DNA of 23,743 nucleotides from Dinochytrium kinnereticum (GCA_027604005.1 JADGJT010000309.1:1-23743), one strand, 5' to 3'; numbered from the stretch's first letter, positions 1 through 9,669 are shown. The notes: generated from the sequence alone by a model not told the origin. Program-made: numbers and translations.

Positions 1-208
1 ATGAGGATGACTGTTGCGCCGACAATGCTACACGCCCTCACCAGCGTCTTTTTTTCAAGAATAAATAGAAGCATTTATAAGAGAATTGTAATAAAAGTTC
101 TTAAACAAAGTGATCCCACTTTACCTTGTACTCAACAGGTCCATGGGGCTTAGAACACTTGAAATTCCCGTATCCTGCATAGACTACAGGCTTTGCAGGA
201 GCCAAAGG
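1..208 (-). CDS. Partial transposon-type ORF, possibly Fanzor/TnpB-like (left edge)
   Basis: Two minus-strand blocks join in phase across a 77-bp GT-AG intron (48-124): exon 125-208 or slightly longer, then exon 1-47, which runs off the window. The join reads KPVVYAGYGNFKCSKPHG, then PVEYK, then TLVRACSIVGATVILI. The order (K-P-V-V, G-x-x-x-F, a short basic/Pro stretch, then a hydrophobic strand) recalls the region just before the D-E-[FY]-x-T-S segment of eukaryotic Fanzor/TnpB-like ORFs. That resemblance is from memory of the family and the decisive catalytic residues lie outside the window. The same frame continues upstream (RLEGRVFY) across one TGA at 221-223, so the gene may be broken or another intron may intervene. 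It could equally be an unrelated host exon. Confidence 0.3.
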
Positions 209-419
209 CTCGTTGAAGTTTCAGTAAAACACCCTTCCTTCCAGCCTTATTTTTTTCTGGCGGACAAGTCACAATTGAAATACTTGTAGACAACCTTCTG
301 TGCAAAGTGATCTGTAGAAAGTCGTCATCAAGAGCGTCTTACATTACTCTTCCTCCGCCATTCCACGAATACCTAACCCTAATCATCGATCAGCACATAA
401 TCCCCGTCTACCAAGCCCA
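209..419. other. Spacer upstream of the phosphopantetheinyl transferase gene
   Basis: Short stretch between the left-edge fragment (minus) and the phosphopantetheinyl transferase start at 420 (plus). It must hold the 5' leader and promoter of the latter. No TATA box or RNA gene is recognised; an upstream part of the left-edge ORF may overlap it. Confidence 0.4.
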
Positions 420-1686
420 ATGGTCCACCTTGCATTCAACGTTGCTAAATGGGATCCCACGGAGGAGACACTGGCAAGGCTTCTTTCAAAGCTCACGAGA
501 GCCGACCAGGAAAAGTTCACAAAGTTCTACTTCAAGGTGGACAAGCTGCGATTTCTTTCAGGTCAGATCATAAGCCGATGTATTCTACTGGATCTCTTGA
601 GGCATGATGTTAAGGTGGATGACCTTGTTTTAGCCCGGACCGATATTGGGAAGCCGTACTTGGTGAGGTTTCGCTTGTCATAGTATTCCTTTACGAGAGC
701 TAGCTCTTATTTCTAGCTATGATACTGGTCTTTCTCATTTTTTTAGTGATGTCGGGTTTCTAATTAAAGATATATTAGGCCCTCCCAAGCCTCACTCCCC
801 AACCCCAATTTAATATCTCCCACCACGGCGACTGGGTAATAGGTTCCGGCTGCCATCTCGAAGGCCGTCTAATTGGGGTGGATGTGAGCAAGGTAGAGAC
901 GGGACCTAAATCTGGATTAAATTTCACGGATGCAGAGGTCAAGGAGTTCTTGGCGGCTTTTAAAGACAACTTTAGCGAACCGGAGTGGAATTATATGTAT
1001 TTTTGCGCGAACTCTGGTGGCTCGCAATCCGGGCCGTTAACTTCGTCTTCGATTAAGATGCATGCCTTTTCAAGGCTCTGGTGTCTGAAAGAGAGCTATA
1101 TTAAGGGGCTAGGGGTGGGGTTAATGTTAGATTTAAGGCGGTTGGAGTTTGTGATGGACGACAAAAGGTTTTGGACTGGTCGGGAAGGAAAGACTGGGGT
1201 GAGGAGATTCTTTTCCTTTATTTGTCCTTCATCTAAAGAGGGTTTCGTGAAAACCTTTTGCTCGTGTTTTGGTTTTTGCAGTTTGCTTTGGGAGCTATTA
1301 CCCACTGCAGCGTCCTTGAATGACCGGCTGTCCTAACGTCATGTCTTCAGATTTTTGAAACGAACATCAAACTCTACCTTGATAACAAACTCCAACCATG
1401 GCGTTTCCGTGTAGGCTACCTCGACTCTCACCACCCCTATGCAATAGCCATCAACCTCACAATCCCATCATCACCATCGCCCTCATCAAACTCTTTATTA
1501 CTGGCCCCTGTTAACTTAACACAACTACCACTTGGAACTGAAAAGTATAAGACAGAATTTGATCAAACTATGGCGGATGCTGCTGTCGTAAGGGAGGCTG
1601 CCAGTGAGAATGATGAAGTTAGGATATGGATGGGGAAGGAGTTTCGGGAACTCACAGTTGGGATGCTTGAAAAGGCATTAGGATAA
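420..1686 (+). CDS. LYS5: 4'-phosphopantetheinyl transferase, Lys5/AASDHPPT type
   Basis: Transfers phosphopantetheine from CoA to a serine of carrier domains. In fungi the Lys5 class activates alpha-aminoadipate reductase for lysine synthesis, and often fatty-acid or secondary-metabolite carriers. Exons 420-662, 779-1198 and 1351-1686 join in phase 0 with GTGAGG donors, giving 332 aa (human AASDHPPT is about 309). Visible family motifs: GKPYL near residue 77-81, FNISHHGDWV at 92-101, IGVDV at 113-117 (Asp116 a metal ligand), FTDAEV near 130, and the signature WCLKESYIKGLGVGL at 182-196 (Glu186 and Lys190 catalytic). The last exon supplies the C-terminal half-domain (LYLDNKLQPWRFRVGYLD). The start is the first in-frame ATG, immediately before the conserved N-terminus. 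The first intron splits the gene between the substrate-loop and FNISHH motifs. Confidence 0.93.
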
Positions 1687-2577
1687 CGATTAGAGATTTT
1701 TTTCTAGATTATACAATAGATTGTAGTTTACTTCCGATTTTCTGTCCTCCCGTCTACCTACACTTTTCCTAGTGTAGGCATAATCAAGCGGGGACGGATC
1801 TCGGAGCCTGACTGCCCCCATGGCCTCCAGGTCCGGATCGCGGCCCCTCTGTTTTATTGTACACACACAAGAATAAGAATACAAATAAATATGCAATGCG
1901 CCAAAGAAACACAGAAGAAAATTAAAAGGACAGAGAACAAAGCGAAACACGCAATACATTGAAGACAACGCAAAACGACAGTGCCCAAGAACAAACTATC
2001 ACGTCGACAAACCCAACAAATATAAAAAATCAACAAAGAAAGGGGTTGGGGAGGGATGGCGGGAAGCTCAGAAAAAGGGTTTTGACCAAATCGAAGAGAC
2101 AACCGTTCCTGTACTACGAACTCCTTTCGTTCCCGAAATACACTGACTGTTGTTAGTGCTGTGAGGCGGTGGTTCTTGCCCCATCTATGACATATATTCG
2201 ATCTATGTTTTTTGTTTATTGAACTATGTAAGGTAAATCAGTGTAAGGATTTCTTATTCTTTCGCCGTTCGTCAAGTATAGAGCTAGTTGAATAATGTAA
2301 TCCAGCTCGAAAGTTACAAAAGGAAGGAGTGACTGAGATCATGAACCAAGCATCCTCATGAAGAAAGGGAGGGGAAAAAACGAAGGAGATTTACTAGACA
2401 TAAGGAGGAGATAGATAGACAGAAATTAATGAAGGATGCGTCCATGCAACAAAGCGGGAGCGGAGTGGTGAGAAATCAAAATGTAAAAAATAATACTAAG
2501 CTCCGCATGAAGCTGTTCTGACGGCCCCAATAAATAAACATGTAGATTCCGATGACTGAAAAAACGCTTCACATAAG
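1687..2577. other. Convergent intergenic spacer, no supported gene
   Basis: AT-rich 3' flanks of the phosphopantetheinyl transferase gene (plus) and the glycosyltransferase-like gene (minus). The only structured element I see is the GC-rich double hairpin at 1757-1855. Open frames here (for example 1690-1968 minus and 1959-2156 plus) show no recognisable domain and are read as chance. Confidence 0.6.
1757..1855 (+). other. GC-rich tandem hairpin element followed by a short T-run
   Basis: First hairpin: CCTACACT (1757-1764), six-base loop, AGTGTAGG (1771-1778), a perfect 8-bp stem. Second: GGGGACGGATC (1790-1800) pairs with GATCGCGGCCCC (1836-1847) with one mismatch and one bulge, and inside it GGAGCC (1803-1808) pairs with GGCCTCC (1822-1828) with one bulge. 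A TTTT run follows at 1852-1855. The block is strikingly GC-rich against AT-rich flanks, 70 bp beyond the upstream stop codon. It could be a 3'-UTR structure, a small structured RNA ended by a Pol III-type T-run, or a mobile hairpin element. The pairing is seen; the function is unknown. Confidence 0.45.
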
Positions 2578-4670
2578 TCAGTAAGCCTTCAACCCCAAAT
2601 GCTTTAAATGCCCCAATCCTTTGCCGTCTACTACGCTTTCAATGGCTCGCACTGCTACGGTGTCCCCGTCCAGCGGGATCGTGGCGCGAGGCCCTTTGAG
2701 ACGGAGCTTGTGGGCAGAGAGCACGTACCCAGCCCATTCACCGGCGTAGAATTTTTCTTGAGGCTGTTATTTTTTTAAAATCAATATGAGGAAAAGTCGC
2801 GAGAATATGTTAAAAACATTTTTTAAAATAGAAGTTGAAATAGGGCAAACAAAAACGAGAGAAAGAGACAAAATCCAATCGAAAATAAGAATAATAATCT
2901 CACCATCTCTACGCAACACCCAAAAGGCCTCATCAAATTGCTCAACAACCCCGCCTCTTCCGCAAATTGTGGTCTCGGCACATAGACGAACGGCACCCCA
3001 TGCGCGACTACCTCCGCGCAAGTAGAGTACCCACACTTCCCCGCAACGCAATCCGCTGCCCCAATCAAATCAGGTACATAACTCCCAGGGGGAGCAGCCA
3101 GAAACCTCTGCTGACCCAAGTGGTTAATCACATCCGCCGCGCCCGTCGGAACGGCAAACACCCCAACCCAACCATCAGGAAGCAACCCCTCTGCTCTCCA
3201 ACCATCCACGCCTCCTGATGTTGCGGTGGAAGACTGCTGTGGAAGGGAGGTAACGTTACGGAAGGCCAAACTTCCGTCACTGATGGACATGCTGGAGGTC
3301 TCAGCGATGTGAGTCGCAGCGATTCCACCGCGTTTGGATTTACTCGACTCCGCCGTACCGCCCACGGCGAACCCCCCAAAAGTGATGAGGAGAATTTTGG
3401 CGTCAAGCGGAATGCCAAGTTGATTCCGAACCTCTGACCGTGATCGACGCTGCATTCGAACAACAAGAGGAAGATCCAGAACCACCTGTTGTCGGTCCAG
3501 TCTGGGGCGAGGCTTTGGTGACCAACTGGCTGTTGTGTCGCCTTGTTTCATCGATGGCGTTCGGCGGTGGCTCGCTTGTGGGGTTTTAGTGGTCGGGTGA
3601 TTGGGGTCGGTAAGGTCAGATGAAGATAAAGACGAAGGGATATGATGAGATGCTTTGGCGACTGTTGCCGGTGTTACTGGATCGTTATCCCACAGCAAGT
3701 CCCCCGCAGTTACGGAAGGGGAATCGCACACGTCCTCATCTGTCGTAGATAGGCGCCTACAGTCTGAAGGGTTATCGAAGGATGGTATAGGAATGGTGCC
3801 GGGTAGCCTGAGGAGGAACCCAACTGAATCGTACATTTCGCGAACGGATGCGCAGGCCTGCTCGTCGAGAAGGTTCCCGGACCGTGAAATCCAGTCATAG
3901 ATGGCGTCAAAGGTGAAGTTTGTAATTAGGATACAAGGGATATCGAGAATCTTGAATGTTTGATAAAAATGGTTTTTTGGGGATGTAGTGTGTGGACGGC
4001 ATAAAAGAATTTTAAGCTGAAGGTTAACTTTCAAAAAAGAAAAACTAAAAAAATATCTCAAACCTTAGCAGCCAAAGCCGGCAAAAAACTCGCATCCAAC
4101 AAAACACAATCCACACCCACCCCTCCTAACCACCGAACCTCTCTCTCAACCCTCTCCTCAACACCCCCTAAAAACCCTCTCAAAGCATCAAAAGAAGCCT
4201 CAACGTCCACGCTGACAGCATCACTTTGAACAATTCCAGGATCAGCCACTTCGTTCGGTGAGGCTAACGACCGAATGTGAATGAGAGTTGGGTACGATTG
4301 AAGAAGTTCGGAGAAGAGTCGGGCGGGGGCGGTTGTGATGATGTGGATGGTGTGGTTGCGTTCGGCAAGGGCCCGGATTGTGACGCTGGCTCGGCTATGG
4401 AAAGTTTTTTTTTGGGAAGAGGGTTTAGAGACTGTGTTGAATTTTCCTCCACTTTTGTCCGTCAGCTTACGTTGAATGGCCGAATCCTTTTTTACGTCAA
4501 GAGAGACGAGTTCATTCGATAGATTCAGGTGGGAAAAGTGGCGTTAAAAATCAACTGGATCCATCACAGCGCATTAACCTCAAAACAAAGCTGGAAAAAA
4601 CGTTCAAAGCAGAAAAAGCAATTGTACACAACTCACCATGCCCTGTAATGTAAAATGCACATTTCAACAT
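2578..4670 (-). CDS. Glycosyltransferase-like protein related to the N-terminal half of L-arabinokinase
   Basis: Exons 4637-4670, 4471-4486 (16 nt), 4064-4394, 2904-3950 and 2578-2763 give 537 aa. The first three assemble YITGHGFGHSTRAS, the nucleotide-sugar-binding start of ARA1/galactokinase-linked glycosyltransferase-like domains. Further family blocks: IPCILITNFTFDAIYDW (132-147), FLLRLPGTIPIPSFD (172-186), LPLVVRMQRRSRSEVRNQLG (287-306), ILLITFGG (313-320), YVPDLIGAADCVAGKCGYST (418-437) and GVPFVYVPRPQFAEE (445-459). The C-terminal GHMP kinase half of plant arabinokinase is absent, so this is a stand-alone GT-like protein whose substrate cannot be named. Ser/Pro/Thr-rich insertions lie at about 188-283 and 324-380. 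ATG 4670 is chosen because it abuts the conserved block and has A at -3; an in-frame ATG at 4745 would add 25 residues. Confidence 0.82.
4471..4486 (-). other. 16-nt microexon in the glycosyltransferase-like gene
   Basis: Flanked by AAAG (acceptor at 4487-4488) and GTAAGC (donor at 4470). It supplies GA TTC GGC CAT TCA AC, completing Gly and encoding F-G-H-S plus two bases of Thr. Without it the conserved GHGFGHST motif cannot form and the frame shifts. Confidence 0.8.
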
Positions 4671-5648
4671 CTTTCCTTCTCCCTCCCCACCCAAAAGACC
4701 ATCAACAACCCCCTCCTTATCCAAACCAAGTTCTAAAGAATGCATGCACGAAACCTGTTCGTCAACAATCCAACAAATCTTTCAAACAGCCCAAGAATAA
4801 AACTTCATAAGAATCACCGCCAGTTTTCTTCCCCAACTCCTCTCCTCTCTCTATACTCTAAAGCCGGTTCAAGTAGAACTGACAGATCCACAGACTATTC
4901 TCGTGCCTCCGCACGGTTAAACTCTCCTAAACGTCCACACTGGCTATACGACAAAGGTGTTTTGATGACAAAGTTCGATCCTAGGCACACCAAACCAAGG
5001 GTCCACTTAAGTCAAAGAGCCAAAATCCCAGAAGATCACGTAAAGCGGCACTTCTTTTTCTGTTCAAGGACTCTATCAACAACTTGCACAGAGGCAATAA
5101 CCGGTCATTCAGAGACTCCAGCCGATGAAGGCAGTGAAAGAGAAAAAGGTTTGTTGAAAAGCTCCCACAAATGCGCAGCGTAAGTGCAGCGCAGCGATTC
5201 AGGCTCTCAGACTTATTCACCAGCGAAATTTGCTTCGTAAAGGAAATCCCTTTCAAGGTTGTCAGAACTTCTCATCGCAGAAACCCAACTTATGAAAAGG
5301 CTTTTTTAAGAGGTTTTTTTATTGCCCAAAAACACACGTGAACAAACAATGGCGGCCCTGGTGAACGAGCAGCAGGATCCTGCGCAAAGCAAGATACATA
5401 AACGCCAAGCTCAAAAAACGTCATCTCAGAAGTACGAATCCATTTTTTTCAAAGGCAAGAAAAACAACGGAAGACCGCCTCCCTCTTAATGAAAAAACTA
5501 GACAAGACATAATTGGGACACATATCAAAGTGTAAAAATAAAAGCTGAAAATTAGCAGTTGGGAAAAAAATTCCCTGAGAAAAAAGGAATGAAGCACTAT
5601 CCCATTTTCTCGTCTCACAAAGAAAAGGAAACGGAAGCGAATGGCCCT
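4671..5648. other. Spacer between glycosyltransferase-like and PDI genes
   Basis: Contains the promoter of the minus-strand glycosyltransferase-like gene and the 3' end of the minus-strand PDI gene. A plus-strand frame of 147 codons (4740-5183) and a minus-strand frame of 91 codons (4981-5256) show no domain, no homology I recognise and no supporting splice structure. No RNA gene is seen. Confidence 0.5.
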
Positions 5649-8016
5649 TCAAAGCTCGTCGTGATCGTGCTCATCGTCCTCCTCGTCGTCGGCTATATCA
5701 AAAAAAGTCAGATAAGGTGATGAAAAGAAGATAAGGGCAAAACTAAATGAATCAACACTTACGCGACGAAGACACGGAAGCCTTAATCTTCTTGCCGTTA
5801 GTGGCGTTCTCCTTGAGGAAGGACAAGAGAGCCTCGAGGCTCCTCTCACCGCTCTGGAAGTCAACGATCTCGTTCGAGTCGGCCTTGAAAAGTTTGATGG
5901 TGGGGAAACCCTCAACCTTGAACCCGGCTCCGGGGGGGAGGTCGTTCTCGGTACCGTCCATCTTAGCAATGACAATGTTCTTGTCCTCCTTCAGCAAAGT
6001 GCCGAGCTCTTCCCAAACGGGAGCGAGCTTCTTGCAGTGACCGCACCAGGCTATTCAGGCAAAGGAGACATATAAAAATCATTATCGATGCCCTACTATC
6101 TTGACCCTCAAAAAAAAACTTACGAGCGTAAACCTCAAGGAAAACATCCTTAGTCTTGTCCTTAACGATAGAGTCAAAGGTGGTGCCGACAATAGTCTTA
6201 ACGGGGCCGCTGTTTTCCTCAGGAACAGCCTCGCTCTTAAGCGATGGCTCAACCTTACCGTCGAGGTAGGCGTCAACCCACTTCTGAACATCCTCGGTCT
6301 TCAACTCCTTCTCTTGATCAAAGGGGTACTTCAAACCGCTCTCGGGTTCCTGGATGGCAAGAGCAGGCCAGGTAGCCTCGAGGTTAAGGTTCTTGGCGTG
6401 GCTTCCAAACTTGATGGCATCAATGTAGACGAAGTTGATCTTGCCCTTAGCGCTCTTGGCGACGGACTCAATGGCCTTTCCGGCGACCTTGCGGTGCTCG
6501 TCCTCAGCGACGAAAAGGTAGGCAATGGGAAGGCCAGCCTCAACGTACTTGCCGTAGTTTTCAGGGCCAATGTCATCCATGAGGGGAACAGCATTAACCT
6601 GAACGAACTCCTTAAGGCTGTCCTCGGTCCACTTCTTGCCATCAAACTCGTTCTTGCCTTCGTCGAAGCTCTTGTAAAGAACGACAGCGGGGGGCTTGAC
6701 GGAGTCGACCTTTTCGTTGGTGAATCCAAAGATGAAGTCGTCACGGAGCTCATTGGCAATTTTCTCGTAGGCCTTGAACTTCTTCGAGATCTTGTCCGAA
6801 AAGTAACCGACGACGACAACCTTGTCAGACTTGGAGAAGGCATCGATCTTGTCGGCGGTAAGCTCGGAGAGGGCGGGGAGAGCTTGCCTGTTTGCACGCA
6901 AGACAAAGAATAACGAAAATGTTAAAAGGATTACTGGAAATTTGAATTCCGATTTGTGTCGGACAATCCTTCCACAACCATGCAGAAAATTAAAGCAAAT
7001 CCCATCGGACGCAAAGCACTTGCTGCAGACGCAATTGAAGTGAGGGCTTTTCCAAAAAGGAAGGGCATACTCACTTCTTCATGTAGCTAATGATGGAGTC
7101 GGCCTTGCGCTGACCCTTGAAGTCTGCAGCCTTACCCTTCCTGAAAACCTTAAGGGTGGGGTAACCGCGGACATCGTGGGTGCTGCAGACATCGGTCTCA
7201 ACGGTGCAGTCAACCTTGGCAATCTTAATCTTCTGCTCAAGGAGAGAGGTGGCGGCAATCTCGTACTCTGGGGCGAGGGCTGCATTTGAACAAATTACGA
7301 CGACACAAGCAAACATAATGTCATTAGTTTATAAGGTTCCGATAGGTGAAGCAACTTCATGAATGAAAGAAGGCAAGAAAAAAAGCACAGAGATGAAACT
7401 CACCCTTGCAGTGACCGCACCAGGCTATTGAAAGAAAGATTTAAACGAGTTACAATGGATGCATTGATTAGATGTTAGGATGACGGTAACTGTGGTCGAT
7501 GAAAATATTTCCGGCTCAATAATAGAAAGAAAGAAGAGGAAAGAAGTTGAAGCCTGCATGCAACGGATGCATGGATGCAGATGCTTAAGAAAGAAACCAT
7601 GGATGGCAAGCATGGCGGAGACGACGGCAAGGCATGCATTTGCAGAAGGAAAGAGGGGAATAAAGGGAAGCAAAATTTTGGGGTCTGCTGCCATGCAATA
7701 GGAAAGACGAGAAAGCATTTCATCTGGGAGATGGAGCGAGGAGGAGGAGCAACACTTACGCGCGTAGAACTCGACGAGGGAGAGGTCCTCCTTCTCAACA
7801 AAGGTGGAGAAGTTCTCTGTATGGGTGGATGCAGGTGTTAGCACGAGTGGGTTGGTGCTAGAGGTGTGGGAAAGTAGGGGCTTCCTCACTCTTTGTCAGC
7901 ACAACAACGTCCGAGTCGGGGTTGCTGGCCTCCTCGCCGTGGTCGTGTCCGGCATGAGCGTTGGCAACAGCGCCCATCATCAGGGCGAAGGCAGCGAGCG
8001 AGTGCAGCAGCTTCAT
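5649..8016 (-). CDS. PDI1: Protein disulfide isomerase (a-b-b'-a', HDEL)
   Basis: Oxidises and rearranges disulfides of secretory proteins in the ER lumen. Seven exons (7890-8016, 7760-7816, 7404-7424, 7075-7279, 6124-6887, 5763-6050, 5649-5692) keep phase and give 501 aa, the usual PDI length. Seen: signal peptide of about 22 residues (MKLLHSLAAFALMMGAVANA), first thioredoxin site P-WCGHCK at 62-68, cis-Pro context RGYPTLKVF, two redox-inactive central domains, second site P-WCGHCK at 392-398, context EGFPTIKLF, an acidic tail (DDEEDDEHD) and C-terminal HDEL. Each active site follows an intron that splits the same proline codon. The 5' intron of the first site is the longest (335 bp). The gene is divergent from TMEM231, start codons 263 bp apart; a CCAAT-N9-CCACC sequence lies upstream. 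Confidence 0.97.
7404..7424 (-). other. 21-nt microexon encoding the first PDI active site
   Basis: CC TGG TGC GGT CAC TGC AAG G lies between acceptor CAATAG and donor GTGAGT. It supplies the whole P-W-C-G-H-C-K catalytic motif of the first thioredoxin domain. Both ends are phase 1, so skipping it keeps the frame and removes the active site. Confidence 0.88.
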
Positions 8017-8279
8017 GTTGTTGTTTCTAGGGTGGAGGGTGAGGGGTGAGGGGTGAGGGTGAGTGAGGGGGATAAAATTCAATTCAAATCCTGCTTTGCT
8101 TTGGGCCTTTTGAGGGGCGGAGATGCTGGCAGGGGGTGGAAAGAGCTGATTGGCTGTGCGGGATGACAATTCATGACAGAGTTTATACTCGAGCTAAAGT
8201 TTATACTGCTGAGTTGCAGGGCAGCAAGTGCATTTGTTTACGCTCCACTCCGACCGCCCTCCCTCCCTCTGCACACACC
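8017..8279. promoter_or_regulatory. Bidirectional promoter region between PDI and TMEM231
   Basis: The 263 bp between two divergent start codons must hold both promoters and leaders. Visible elements: a CCAAT-N9-CCACC sequence on the minus strand (8135-8153), and two copies of AGTTTATACT at 8180-8189 and 8198-8207 in direct orientation. No convincing RFX X-box for the ciliary gene is seen. Confidence 0.55.
8135..8153 (-). promoter_or_regulatory. ERSE-like element upstream of PDI
   Basis: Minus strand reads CCAAT, nine bases, CCACC, one base away from the animal ER stress response element CCAAT-N9-CCACG. It lies about 120-137 bp upstream of the PDI start and in its orientation. The element is defined in animals, so relevance to fungi is inference and chance occurrence is quite possible. 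Confidence 0.25.
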
Positions 8280-9669
8280 ATGATGATCACCTTCCACTCA
8301 ATGCCTTTCAGGAGGCACTTTCGTGCAAACGTCTGCTCGCACGCAACGCTGCTGGCAATCATCCTCTCTTGCATCTCGCTTGCCGCACCACTTGTCTGGG
8401 CGATGGTCACCCAGTGTAAGGAAGGGGCTTGTGTTTCTTTACTGACGGCACCGCAGCATTCTGGCTCAAGGAAAGCTCATTCAGGGAGCAGCCCGCCGTG
8501 CTGTACATGAAGGACTTGTTGCTGGTGTTGGAGGGATCAACCGGCTCAAATTCTTCGAGTGAGGTGCCCCTGGTTCTCTTCTATTCCAACAACCCGGAGA
8601 TAAATGTTCTGTTTGAGGACAATGTCCGTGCCGTGCCGACCATCAAGGTAAATGGTGGCATTCATGCTATTGAAGAAGACTTTGCCATCGATTCGGCCTC
8701 ATCGCCCCTCTAACATGACATCACGTCAAGACTTCCGAGCTAGACTTCAATCGAGACGGGCTGGCTGATCAACTTCTTTTCAATATCTCCATGCCACTAC
8801 TTCCTAGCGATCGCATCTTACGGGCCAGGTTGGCACTTATCCTCAGATACGAGTTAACAGTAAGTTCTGTTTTTAGTCGGGAGGCTTCAGTCACCTGCCC
8901 AACCTGATCTATCTCATCGTCATTTCTGCTAAATTGCCTGGAAAACTGTGTATATCTCAGTCGCGATTCCGCCTTAAAATGCAAACCATGGCGCTGATTG
9001 ACGAATCCACTTCCATTCCTGCGCAATCACTTACTGTCGATGGTGATCTTCGACTCTTCCAAAGAGGACTTCTTGACACGGTCTCGGACAATATCCAGTT
9101 TGACACACCTGTGATCGACTACTTTGGTACTTCAGGATCATCAACGAGAAATTGGGCCCCGGTTGACGCTGGGGTCGGAGCATCGTCTTTATCTATCTCA
9201 GTGGCAAGAAACGGAGGAATGGCTGGTGGGAAACGTGGGATGGCTCAAGCCTGGAGCCAGGTAGTTGGGGCTTTTTTGGATAGAAATGGTATGAGTTATC
9301 CAAAATCTTGACCTATCTTTTTAACTAACCCTCTTTTCATTCCATGCTGCGTCTTTCACGGAAAAAGTCCGAACAACCTATTTGTTTACAAACCCCCTGT
9401 GGCTCTCACCTCGAGCGCAATCCGAGCCGTTCGCTTTAACAGGTCGAATACGGTTCCCCGAAGACCGCATCGCATATCGGCCTGGAGCCCTCGAAGTGAT
9501 CAAATTCGCGTGGATTCAATTCTTGGCTCATTTTGTGGTCGTTGCGACGCTTTGCCGGTGGATCTTTGTCTGGTCAATCAAGTGCCAGATTGTCTCGACC
9601 CATGTTGCAGTGGATGTCTTACCCAGACATCATACAGTGGCGAGTGGATTCAAAACGTATCCGTTTTAA
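8280..9669 (+). CDS. TMEM231: TMEM231, ciliary transition-zone (MKS module) membrane protein
   Basis: TMEM231 is part of the B9/MKS complex that gates protein entry at the base of cilia and flagella. Exons 8280-8415, 8457-8647, 8731-8859, 8961-9288 and 9368-9669 keep phase and give 361 aa (human about 316). Conserved blocks: FRRHFRANVCSHATLL before the first membrane segment (about 23-43), SFWLKESSFREQP across the first splice (human has GFWLKRSSYEEQP), VPLVLFYS, LDFNRDGLADQLLFNISMPL, SLTVDGDLRLFQ, TNPLWLS, and PGALEVIKFAWIQF leading into the second membrane segment near the C-terminus. The large loop between the two segments is the usual TMEM231 topology. Reading through intron 2 hits a stop at 8711-8713, so splicing is required. 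The presence of this gene argues that the organism makes flagellated cells. Confidence 0.93.

Noticed and set aside
1774..1850. Faint likeness of the GC-rich block to 5S rRNA (a GATCTCGGA-type word)
   Set aside because: Only one short word matches; the rest of the length and pairing pattern does not fit 5S rRNA or a tRNA.
4740..5183. 147-codon plus-strand frame between the glycosyltransferase-like and PDI genes
   Set aside because: No recognisable motif, composition like intergenic DNA, and it overlaps the likely promoter of the glycosyltransferase-like gene.
6101..6913. 270-codon open frame on the plus strand
   Set aside because: Antisense to the longest PDI exon; it mirrors the codon bias of PDI and has no domain of its own.
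7425..7759. GCATG/ATGGATG word clusters in the long PDI intron as a possible repeat or nested gene
   Set aside because: No regular period or array; the frames there lack any domain.
8208..8230. Possible RFX X-box (GTTGC followed by GCAGCAAG) upstream of TMEM231
   Set aside because: Half-sites do not fit the RYYNYY-N1-3-RRNRAC consensus.
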